Assembly: GCA_039920165.1 (NCBI GenBank)
Contig: JBDSEG010000420.1
Coordinates: 1-10,712, forward strand
Direction of reading: 5' to 3'
Origin: JBDSEG01 sp039920165
GTDB taxonomy: Bacteria > Pseudomonadota > Gammaproteobacteria > Burkholderiales > Burkholderiaceae_C
Length of the DNA stretch: 10,712 nt
The position numbers and the translations under genes are program-made. Positions 1-5,725 of this stretch are shown in pieces (position 1 is the first letter of the stretch; every line of letters begins with the position of its first letter). The notes below the pieces were generated by a model. The model was given only the letters and a program-made list of their open reading frames with translations. It was not told the DNA's origin and ran no database searches.

Positions 1-39
1 GATGCCTATCGGCGCAAGTTGAGCATGGCGCTGTTCTGA
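1..39 (+). CDS. Possible 3' end of a gene entering from the left
   Basis: Reading from base 1, the plus strand gives 12 sense codons (D A Y R R K L S M A L F) and then TGA at 37-39. The other plus frames either stop early or run through the tRNA gene, so this is the only sensible coding tail here. It is too short to assign to a family. It would end about 40 bases before the convergent tRNA gene. It may equally be non-coding sequence. Confidence 0.25.
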   Translation, partial: DAYRRKLSMALF

Positions 40-78
40 TAGGGCTGGCGAAACGCGACCGGATCGACCGTTGGCCGC

Positions 79-154
79 TGGTGCGCCCGGCTGGGATCGA
101 ACCAGCAACCCCTGCCTTCGGAGGGCAGTACTCTATCCATTGAGCTACGGACGC
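79..154 (-). tRNA. tRNA-Arg (anticodon CCG)
   Basis: Read on the minus strand, these 76 bases fold into a complete cloverleaf. The acceptor stem GCGTCCG pairs with CGGGCGC with one G-T pair, followed by discriminator A and an encoded CCA. The D stem is GCTC/GAGT. The anticodon stem is CTGCC/GGCAG around the loop CTCCGAA, which puts CCG at positions 34-36. The T arm is GCTGG-TTCGATC-CCAGC. CCG reads the CGG arginine codon, which is common in GC-rich genomes. The gene is single, with no other tRNA beside it. No integrase or attachment repeat is visible near its 3' end. Confidence 0.97.
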
Positions 155-163
155 AAGCCGGCG

Positions 164-172
164 ATTCTATCA
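164..172 (-). promoter_or_regulatory. Probable extended -10 promoter of tRNA-Arg
   Basis: The minus strand reads TGATAGAAT here. This is an extended -10 (TGn) followed by TAGAAT, one base from the sigma-70 consensus. Transcription would begin near 157, only a few bases before the mature tRNA 5' end at 154. A CTGACA at 182-187 resembles a -35 box but lies only 12 bases away, so the extended -10 must carry the activity if this promoter is real. Confidence 0.4.
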
Positions 173-224
173 GCGACCCTCTGTCAGCCGCCCGCTGTAC
201 GAGGCGATGCGCGAGGTGCCCCCC

Positions 225-230
225 TATAAT
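225..230 (+). promoter_or_regulatory. -10 box of the cytochrome c gene
   Basis: A perfect TATAAT lies 58 bases before the cytochrome start codon, in sequence otherwise dominated by G and C. Transcription from it would begin near 237 and give a leader of about 50 bases. I see no good -35 box at 16-18 bases upstream, so the promoter may depend on an activator or be weak. Confidence 0.45.
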
Positions 231-288
231 TCCGCGCTTTGCGTGACCGCGCCCTTGCGCGATCCGGCCAGGGCACTCGAAGGCATTC

Positions 289-1164
289 ATGAGCGAACCC
301 ACAGACACCACCGACAAGCATGACGGGCCGCACGAAGGTCCGATCAAGACGCCGAAACAGCTGATCCTGGCGGTCCTGTATGCCTTCGTGGTGCCGGTCA
401 TCGCGATCATCCTGCTCGTCAGCTACGTCACCACCCAACACGAGCCGTCGGCGGGCAGCGATGCGCTGACCGATCAGGCGGTGGCGTTGCGGCTGCAGCC
501 GGTCGGACGGGTCGAGATCAAGGACTCGTCGGACCCCACGTCGCTCAAGACCGGCGAACAGGTCTTCGCAGCGGTGTGCACCGCATGCCATACCGCCGGC
601 GTTGCAGGCGCGCCCAAGCTCGGCGACGCGGCCGCCTGGGGCCCGCGCATCGCGACCGGGCACGAGGCCCTGCTGAATTCGGCCCTCAAGGGCAAGGGCG
701 CGATGGGGGCGCAGGGCGGTGGCGACTACAGCGATGTCGAGATCGACCGCGCCGTGGTCTACATGGCGAACCAGGGCGGTGGCAAGTTAGACGTGTTGAA
801 GTCGCTCGTCGCGGCCGTCGGGGGCGCGGCTTCCGCGCCGGTCGTCGCGGCGCCCGCCGCCGCGGCGCCCGATGCCAAGCCCGCCGCATCGGCGTCCGCG
901 CCGATCGCAGTGGCCGCGGCACCCGCCGGCGCCGCGCCGGCGCTGTACAGCCAGATCTGCCAGGCCTGCCATGCCAACAGCGTGGCCGGTTCGCCCAAGT
1001 TCGGCGACAAGGCCGCCTGGGCGCCGCGCATCGGGCAGGGCTTGGACGCGCTGACGGCCAGTGTCGTCAAGGGCAAAGGCGCAATGCCGCCCAAGGGCGG
1101 ATCGAGCGCAAGCGAGGCCGAGATCCACGAGGTCGTCGCGTACATGGTCAACGCGGCGAAGTAG
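289..1164 (+). CDS. Membrane-anchored diheme cytochrome c (c5 family)
   Basis: The 291-residue protein is an electron carrier held on the periplasmic face of the inner membrane. Residues 1-24 are a short polar cytoplasmic tail, and residues 25-46 form one hydrophobic anchor. Two homologous c5-like domains follow. The first has heme motif C97-T-A-C-H101 with likely axial Met139. The second has C224-Q-A-C-H228 with Met266 in the c5-typical GKGAMPPKGG. An Ala/Pro-rich linker (about 178-216) joins them. The ATG at 289 has GAAGG five bases upstream (279-283). The gene stands alone and converges on the gene ending at 1189. Homologues in betaproteobacteria are usually annotated as c5-type cytochromes, and terminal oxidase or respiratory reductase partners are plausible. 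None is encoded here, so the partner is unknown. Confidence 0.93.
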   Translation: MSEPTDTTDKHDGPHEGPIKTPKQLILAVLYAFVVPVIAIILLVSYVTTQHEPSAGSDALTDQAVALRLQPVGRVEIKDSSDPTSLKTGEQVFAAVCTACHTAGVAGAPKLGDAAAWGPRIATGHEALLNSALKGKGAMGAQGGGDYSDVEIDRAVVYMANQGGGKLDVLKSLVAAVGGAASAPVVAAPAAAAPDAKPAASASAPIAVAAAPAGAAPALYSQICQACHANSVAGSPKFGDKAAWAPRIGQGLDALTASVVKGKGAMPPKGGSSASEAEIHEVVAYMVNAAK

Positions 1165-1182
1165 CGCCGTTTCGGGCGGCGC
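1164..1182. terminator. Hairpin between convergent genes
   Basis: GCGCCG (1164-1169) and CGGCGC (1177-1182) form a perfect 6-bp GC stem with a 7-base loop. It starts at the last base of the cytochrome stop codon and sits in the 24-base gap before the opposing gene ends. It could end transcription from both sides. No T-tract follows on either strand, so it is not a classical intrinsic terminator. Confidence 0.4.
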
Positions 1183-1188
1183 CGGCCG

Positions 1189-1719
1189 TCACGGGCGCGG
1201 TGTTCGCTGATATCCGAAGCGTTCGGGCAGGCTTTGCGCCAGCGCTCCGGTCGGCATCCAGCGGCCGGCCTCGACGGCGTGGGACGCGACCTCCATATCC
1301 ACGCTGTGGACCAGGCCGAAACCGATATCGGTCGCCAGATACAGCCGACCCGCGTCGTCGAACCAGGCCGATTCGAAGCGCGCCGTCCGGCCGGTGTGGC
1401 TGGCAATCGACGGCGCCGGGCTTCCCGTCGAAGGCGTGAGCCGCCAGATCCACGGCGCGACTTCTAGATCGACATAGACCCGCTGCGGCCCGTTCTGGAA
1501 GAACCAGGCGCCGCTCGCATCGGCGGCGTAATTGCGCGCGATAAATTCGCGCAGGCGCGCGTGTTCGATCAGGCTGCCCCGGGCCGTTTCGAACGGGCCC
1601 GCGGCCTGCACGCTCTCGTCGCGAAGATACCAATTGCCACGCGCGTCCAGGCCGAGCCAGCCGTGGCAGTGCGGCACGTTGGGCCATTTGACGAGCGCGG
1701 CGGCAACCAGATCGTCCAT
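1189..1719 (-). CDS. Conserved protein of unknown function (DUF2946-like)
   Basis: This is a 176-residue soluble protein with no signal peptide or membrane segment. It opens with MDDLVAAALVKWPNVPHCHG and has recurring aromatic-rich patterns: WLGLDARGNWYLRD near 21-34, a WFFQNGPQRVYVDLE block near 72-86, and LYLATDIGFGLV near 126-137. I recognise the layout from Burkholderiales proteins of unknown function. I recall the family number as DUF2946 but am not certain of it. An in-frame upstream ATG would add 45 residues and overlap the yheT-like gene. The ATG at 1719 was chosen because it follows that gene's stop by 14 bases and matches the usual family start. The Shine-Dalgarno is weak. It is the last gene of the purU group. 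I make no functional claim. Confidence 0.8.
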   Translation of the reverse strand: MDDLVAAALVKWPNVPHCHGWLGLDARGNWYLRDESVQAAGPFETARGSLIEHARLREFIARNYAADASGAWFFQNGPQRVYVDLEVAPWIWRLTPSTGSPAPSIASHTGRTARFESAWFDDAGRLYLATDIGFGLVHSVDMEVASHAVEAGRWMPTGALAQSLPERFGYQRTPRP

Positions 1720-1733
1720 CGGCCGATCTTGCC

Positions 1734-2717
1734 TTACAGACGCGCCTGCAGCCACGCCATGACCTGCTCGGGCAGGGTCGCCAGACGCGCGCCGAAGCGC
1801 CCCTCCACGAAACCCACGTGTCCGCCGTGCCGCGGCTGCCACAGCGTGACGCAAGGACCGACCTCGTCCGGGCGCGGCAGGCTCGAAGCCGGCACGAACG
1901 GGTCGTTGCGCGCGTTCAGCACCAGCGCCGGGATGCGGATCCGGTGCAGATGGCGTCGCGCCGAGCCACGCGCGTAGTAGTCGTTGGCGTCGCGAAAACC
2001 GTGCAGCGGGGCGGTGAAGATATCGTCGAATTCATACAGCGTGCGCGCGGCGAGCATGCGCTGCCGGTCGAACAGGCCAGGATGCTGCGCGAGCTTGGCG
2101 AACGCCTTCGGTTTCATGCTGCGCAGGAACATGCGGGTGTACACGACGCGGTTGAAGCCGCGTCCGATCGCTTGCCCGCCCGCCGCCAGATCGATCGGTG
2201 CCGAGATCGCGGCCAGCGCATCGACGGTCGCGCGGGCCGACTCCCCGGCTTCCTCGGCCCACCGCAGCAAGGCATTCCCGCCCAGCGAGATACCCACCGC
2301 CAGCAAGGGTCCGCGATGCGCTGCGCGCAACCGCGCGATCATCCAGTCGACCTCCTCGAAATCGCCGGAGTGGTAGGCGCGCGGCGCGAGATTGATCGCG
2401 CCGGAGCAGCCGCGAAAATGCGGCACCGCAAAGGCCCAGCCGCGACGCTGTGCGGCGAGCGCGAAGGCCTGCGCATAGTGGCTAGCGGACGATCCTTCGA
2501 GTCCGTGGAAAAGCACCAGCAGCGGCGTTTGGTCGAGCGTGGTCGTCTGTGTTGCGACCGGGGACCGGTCAACATCGACAAAATCGCTGTCGGGTGTGCG
2601 CCAGCGCTCGCGCACGAGGCGCGCCGGCGGCCCCTGCAGGCGGCTCGCCACGACGGCCGGCCAGATCGTCTGCAGGTTGCCGCCGACGAGCCAACGCGGC
2701 GCCCGGTGATGCTGCAT
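1734..2717 (-). CDS. YheT-family alpha/beta hydrolase
   Basis: The 327-residue protein belongs to the YheT/COG0429 group of alpha/beta-fold hydrolases, putative esterases whose natural substrate is mostly unknown. The visible elements are in order. An N-terminal GGNLQTIWP lies near 12-20, typical of the group. The oxyanion-loop motif HGLEGSS is at 71-77. The nucleophile elbow GISLGG contains Ser144. Asp272 lies in NARNDPFVP and His300 in GGHVGF, completing a Ser-Asp-His triad. Length fits the family. An earlier in-frame ATG would add 47 arginine-rich residues that overlap the preceding gene. The ATG at 2717 lies 14 bases after that gene's stop and gives the normal N-terminus, although its ribosome site is poor. 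No export signal is seen, so it is probably cytoplasmic. Confidence 0.92.
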   Translation of the reverse strand: MQHHRAPRWLVGGNLQTIWPAVVASRLQGPPARLVRERWRTPDSDFVDVDRSPVATQTTTLDQTPLLVLFHGLEGSSASHYAQAFALAAQRRGWAFAVPHFRGCSGAINLAPRAYHSGDFEEVDWMIARLRAAHRGPLLAVGISLGGNALLRWAEEAGESARATVDALAAISAPIDLAAGGQAIGRGFNRVVYTRMFLRSMKPKAFAKLAQHPGLFDRQRMLAARTLYEFDDIFTAPLHGFRDANDYYARGSARRHLHRIRIPALVLNARNDPFVPASSLPRPDEVGPCVTLWQPRHGGHVGFVEGRFGARLATLPEQVMAWLQARL

Positions 2718-2731
2718 CGACCGACCGTGGC

Positions 2732-3181
2732 TCAGTGCAAGACGGACGCGGACTCGACCTGGTCCTGCAGTTCGCGTTCGGTGCCGGGGCTCGCGTGGTG
2801 CGAAACCATGCGCCAGCCAGTCGGGCCGTGCAGATACACGTTGGTCGCGACGACCCACGCGAACTGCGGGCCCTCGGCGGTCTTCACGCCGATCTGCTCG
2901 ATCACGCTATGCACCGCGCAGGCGCTGGTCTGCAGCCGGCGCACCTTGCGCGCCGTCGCGTCCACGGCGCCGTTCGCGAAGATCGACTCGAATGCGCTGC
3001 GGATGGGACCGTGCCCGATCAAGCGAGGCCCGCCCGGGTGCACGCAGCTGATGTCCTCGTCATCGGCCCACACGCTCATCAGGGCGTCGAGGTCGGCTCG
3101 CTGCAAAGCCTCGTAGAAGCGCTGCTCGACCTGATCGGGCGTATCGATGGGCGGCGGCGGCGTCGCTTTGGAGCGTGCCAT
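2732..3181 (-). CDS. NTF2/SnoaL-like domain protein
   Basis: This 149-residue cytoplasmic protein has the cone-shaped alpha+beta NTF2-like (SnoaL/DUF4440) pattern. A helical start, QVEQRFYEALQRADLDALMSVW (about 17-38), leads into DEDISCVHPGGPRLIGHGPI (41-60). A helix SAFESIF and a set of beta strands follow, ending in the family-typical GWRMVSHHASP (122-132). Such domains bind small hydrophobic ligands or act as small enzymes, so sequence alone does not give the function. The ATG at 3181 has GAGG overlapping the purU stop (3186-3189). The gap to purU is 6 bases, so the two are probably translated from one transcript. A folate-related role is only guilt by association. The last 15 or so residues look unstructured. 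Confidence 0.85.
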   Translation of the reverse strand: MARSKATPPPPIDTPDQVEQRFYEALQRADLDALMSVWADDEDISCVHPGGPRLIGHGPIRSAFESIFANGAVDATARKVRRLQTSACAVHSVIEQIGVKTAEGPQFAWVVATNVYLHGPTGWRMVSHHASPGTERELQDQVESASVLH

Positions 3182-3187
3182 GACGCC

Positions 3188-4072
3188 TCAGCGAAAGACG
3201 ACCGTCTTGTGGCCGTTCATCAGCACCCGGTGCTCGACGTGCCAGCCCACCGCGCGCGCCAGAACCACGCATTCGACGTCGCGCCCCACCGCGGTGAAAT
3301 CTTCCGGGCTGCGGGTGTGGTCGACACGCTCGACATCCTGCTCGATGATCGGTCCCTCGTCGAGCTCGGCGGTCACGTAATGCGCCGTCGCGCCGATCAG
3401 CTTGACGCCGCGATCGTGCGCCTGGTAGTAGGGCCTGGCGCCCTTGAAGCTCGGCAGAAAGCTGTGGTGAATGTTGATCGCGCGCCCCTTCAGGAAGCCG
3501 CAGAACGCCGCACTCAGGATCTGCATGTAACGGGCGAGTACGACCAGATCGACACGCTCGCGCTCGATCAGCGCCTCGATCCGGCTCTCCTGAGCGCGCT
3601 TGTCGTCGGCGCTCGAACCGACGACAAGCGGCAGGTGGTGAAAGGCAACGCCGTGGCTCGCGGCGAGCGGCGCGAAGTCGGGATGGTTCGACACCACACC
3701 GACGATATCGCCGCCGAGCTGGCCCGAGCGCCAGCGAAACAGCAGGTCGTTCAGGCAGTGGCCATGTTTGCTCACCATCAGCAGCACGCGCGCGCGATGC
3801 GAACGTGCATGGACCTGGGCGGTCATGCCGAAGCGATCGCGCACGGGCTTGAAAAGCGCCTGCAGGCGCTGGGCATCGGCGAGCGCGGGCGGGGCTTCGA
3901 AGTGCACCCGCATGAAGAACAGGCCGGTGCTGTCTTCGTCCTGGACATCGCCGTACTGCTGCGACTCGAGAATGTTGCAGCCGTTGTCGAACAACGCTCC
4001 CGATACCGCATAGACAATGCCCTTGGCGTCCGGGCAGGCCAGGGTCAGGATAAATTCGTGGGGGCTCGGCAT
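3188..4072 (-). CDS. purU: Formyltetrahydrofolate deformylase
   Basis: PurU hydrolyses 10-formyl-tetrahydrofolate to formate and tetrahydrofolate. It balances one-carbon pools and can feed formate to PurT in purine synthesis. The 294-residue protein has the family length and layout. An N-terminal ACT domain (about 6-85) starts with FILTLACPDAKGIVYAVSGAL. A formyltransferase-fold catalytic domain (about 92-294) follows. The catalytic triad is visible as Asn200 and His202 in INIHHSFLP and Asp238 in ELDEGPIIEQD. The start at 4072 has AAGG seven bases upstream. The gene heads a four-gene minus-strand group. ACT domains in PurU respond to glycine and methionine in Escherichia coli; whether that holds here is not known. 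A 13-bp inverted repeat lies inside the gene (see findings). Confidence 0.97.
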   Translation of the reverse strand: MPSPHEFILTLACPDAKGIVYAVSGALFDNGCNILESQQYGDVQDEDSTGLFFMRVHFEAPPALADAQRLQALFKPVRDRFGMTAQVHARSHRARVLLMVSKHGHCLNDLLFRWRSGQLGGDIVGVVSNHPDFAPLAASHGVAFHHLPLVVGSSADDKRAQESRIEALIERERVDLVVLARYMQILSAAFCGFLKGRAINIHHSFLPSFKGARPYYQAHDRGVKLIGATAHYVTAELDEGPIIEQDVERVDHTRSPEDFTAVGRDVECVVLARAVGWHVEHRVLMNGHKTVVFR

Positions 4073-4093
4073 GTCGACCTTGGGTAGACTGCG

Positions 4094-4099
4094 ATTGTA
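4094..4099 (-). promoter_or_regulatory. Possible -10 box of the purU operon
   Basis: The minus strand reads TACAAT, one base from the sigma-70 -10 consensus, 21 bases before the purU start codon. Transcription would begin near 4087, giving a very short leader. No clear -35 is found at 16-18 bases. The region 4073-4152 also has to hold the promoter for the divergent sigma-factor gene, for which I see no motif I can name. Confidence 0.4.
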
Positions 4100-4152
4100 C
4101 GAATCGGCCCGATCTTCCCTGGCCCGAACCCACCCCGCAACGCCGAGCGCCG

Positions 4153-4785
4153 ATGCCCGCAGCCATAGCCGATTGGACCGAACGCAGCCGCGGACTCGCA
4201 GCGATGCTCGCGCGCTGCGGGCTCGGCGACCGCGCCGCCTTTGCCACGCTCTACGACGCGACCAGCCCGCATCTGTTTGCGGTCGTCCTGCGTATCAATC
4301 GGGACCGCGCGCAGGCCGAGGACGTCTTGCAGGAGGTCTATGTCAAGGTCTGGCGCGCGGCACGCACCTTCGATGCGGCGCAAAGCCAGCCCCTGACATG
4401 GCTCACCAGTATCGCGCGCAACGGCGCGATTGACAGCGTGCGCCGCAACCAGGCCCAGCCGCAGACCGTGTCGGGCGCTTTCAGCAACGACGAAGACAGT
4501 GAGCAATCCGTGTACGACGCGCTCGAAGATCCCGCCGATGGACCGCTCGCCCTGCTTAGCCGGGCGTCGGAGGCGCGCGAACTCGCCACGTGCATGCAAG
4601 ACCTCACGCCGGCGCAGCGTCAAAGCGTAGCCCTCGCGTTTTTCGACGGCCTGAGCCACTCCGAAGTCGCGCAGCGTATGCGCCATCCGCTTGGCACCGT
4701 CAAATCGTGGGTCCGGCGTGCGCTGCTGACCCTGAAGGGATGTCTCGAGAAGTCCGTGCAGCGGGACGAGGCGCGCGCGGGCTGA
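4153..4785 (+). CDS. ECF-type RNA polymerase sigma factor (SigK-like)
   Basis: The 210-residue protein is a two-domain extracytoplasmic-function sigma factor that directs RNA polymerase to a small regulon. Region 2 (about 28-99) includes AFATLYDATSPHLFAVVLRI, the core-binding AEDVLQEVYVKVW and the -10-reading stretch TWLTSIARNGAIDSVRR. An acidic linker (about 108-135) leads to region 4 (about 145-197) with LTPAQRQSVALAFFDGLSHS and the helix-turn-helix GTVKSWVRRAL. The next gene is an RskA-like anti-sigma factor 1 base after the stop, as in SigK-type cassettes. ATG 4153 is used. An ATG at 4204 would remove 17 poorly conserved residues and is a real alternative, since neither has a strong ribosome site. 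The target genes and the signal are not evident from the neighbours. Confidence 0.93.
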   Translation: MPAAIADWTERSRGLAAMLARCGLGDRAAFATLYDATSPHLFAVVLRINRDRAQAEDVLQEVYVKVWRAARTFDAAQSQPLTWLTSIARNGAIDSVRRNQAQPQTVSGAFSNDEDSEQSVYDALEDPADGPLALLSRASEARELATCMQDLTPAQRQSVALAFFDGLSHSEVAQRMRHPLGTVKSWVRRALLTLKGCLEKSVQRDEARAG

Positions 4786-4786
4786 C

Positions 4787-5485
4787 ATGGACTACGGCCG
4801 CCCCGAACTCGCCGAGCGCCTGGCCGCCGGCTATGTCACCGGCACCCTGCGTGCCGGGGCGCGCCGGCGCTTCGAATCGCTGCTGCCGGCGCACGCCGGG
4901 CTGCGTTCGGCGGTGCGCACCTGGCAGGCGCGGCTCATGCCGCTGACCGCGGTGATCCCGCCGGTCGTACCGCCGGCGCGCGTGTGGACCGGCATCGAGC
5001 GCTGGCTCGACGGCGCAAAGGAAAGCACGGCGTCGGGGTGGTGGAACCGTCTTGCCGTCTGGCGCGGCCTGAGTGCGATGGCCAGCGTCGCGGTGCTCGG
5101 ACTGGCGGTGCTGCTGTCGATCGGCAGCCCGGTGCAGGCGCCGATCGTCGTCGTGATGAATCCGGTCGCCCCGAGCGGCGGCGCACCCGGGGCGGCGCAG
5201 GAATCGATCGTCGCCAGCATCAGCGGCGACGGCCGCGCGCTGGTGACGCGGCCCTTGGTCAATGTCAATGTCGCCGCCGACCGCGCGCTCGAACTGTGGG
5301 CAGTACCGGCGCAGGGGCCGACGCGCTCGCTCGGCCTGATCGCCCGGTCCGGCGCGACGGTGCTGCGCAGGAGCGATCTGCTGCGCGATACCGATGCGCT
5401 GGCGGTGAGCCTGGAGCCGCCCGGCGGATCACCCACCGGCGTGGCGACCGGCCCGGTCCTCTACGTCGGCAAGCTGCGGCCCTGA
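4787..5485 (+). CDS. RskA-like transmembrane anti-sigma factor
   Basis: The 232-residue protein should hold the preceding sigma factor inactive at the membrane. Residues 1-75 form the cytoplasmic anti-sigma region, with ELAERLAAGYVTGTLRAGAR and RRFESLLPAH. The conserved PPARVWTGIERWL follows, and no zinc-binding His/Cys set is seen. One membrane helix lies at about 94-112. The outer RskA domain (about 115-232) has the diagnostic ELWAVPAQGPTRSLGLIA, LAVSLEPPGGSPTG and a terminal PVLYVGKL. The start ATG lies 1 base after the sigma stop, which suggests coupled translation and matched amounts. The partner is inferred from adjacency and family. Release of the sigma factor in such systems often involves proteolysis of the anti-sigma factor, but no protease gene is present here. 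Confidence 0.92.
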   Translation: MDYGRPELAERLAAGYVTGTLRAGARRRFESLLPAHAGLRSAVRTWQARLMPLTAVIPPVVPPARVWTGIERWLDGAKESTASGWWNRLAVWRGLSAMASVAVLGLAVLLSIGSPVQAPIVVVMNPVAPSGGAPGAAQESIVASISGDGRALVTRPLVNVNVAADRALELWAVPAQGPTRSLGLIARSGATVLRRSDLLRDTDALAVSLEPPGGSPTGVATGPVLYVGKLRP

Positions 5486-5492
5486 GCCGGGT

Positions 5493-5711
5493 TCAATGGG
5501 CACGCGCCGCGGTACCGGGCGCGAGGCGATAGACCGTCCCGCAATACGGGCACTTGGCCTCGCCGCTCGCGCCGACGTCGAGAAAGACGCGCGGGTGGGT
5601 GCTCCACAGCGCCATCTTCGGATTCGGGCAGAACACGACGCCCGGGCCTTGCAGGTCGGCGGCCGTGACCTCGACCGTCGCCACCGGGTCGGATGAACGT
5701 TCGGAAGTCAT
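5493..5711 (-). CDS. CHCC-type zinc-finger domain protein
   Basis: This 72-residue protein is almost entirely a zf-CHCC domain, the fold also found in the mitochondrial complex I subunit NDUFS6. The likely zinc ligands are Cys28 (VFCPNP), His39 (STHPRVFLD), Cys54 and Cys57 (KCPYCGTVY). It has no signal peptide or membrane segment. The start at 5711 lies 14 bases after the ilvE stop, and the gene ends 7 bases from the opposing anti-sigma gene. Pairing with ilvE is something I recall from many betaproteobacterial genomes, which supports a shared transcript. The actual function is unknown. A redox, assembly or metal role would be a guess. A much longer open frame runs through this gene but is only read-through in another ilvE frame. 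Confidence 0.9.
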   Translation of the reverse strand: MTSERSSDPVATVEVTAADLQGPGVVFCPNPKMALWSTHPRVFLDVGASGEAKCPYCGTVYRLAPGTAARAH

Positions 5712-5725
5712 CGGCGTCTCGCCAG

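Noticed and set aside
79..288. Possible integration site at the tRNA-Arg gene
   Set aside because: tRNA-Arg genes are common phage and island targets. No integrase, no second copy of the tRNA 3' end and no change in base composition are visible in the window.
820..940. Low-complexity GC-rich repeats in the cytochrome gene
   Set aside because: They encode the Ala/Pro linker between the two heme domains. The pattern follows from codon choice and is typical of such linkers.
3855..3870. 16-bp perfect palindrome AGCGCCTGCAGGCGCT in purU
   Set aside because: Centred on CTGCAG in a QRLQAL coding stretch. In GC-rich sequence a palindrome of this length is not unlikely within 10 kb, and it has no loop or context suggesting function.
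2549..4087. 512-codon open frame on the plus strand, and a 432-codon one at 1818-3116
   Set aside because: Both lie antisense to purU, the NTF2-like gene and the yheT-like gene, which have clear family motifs. The translations are Arg/Ala/Gly-rich with no recognisable domain, as expected of frames kept open by high GC.
3060..4247. 395-codon minus-strand frame covering purU
   Set aside because: It is a frame-shifted shadow of purU with Arg/Ala-rich, low-information translation.
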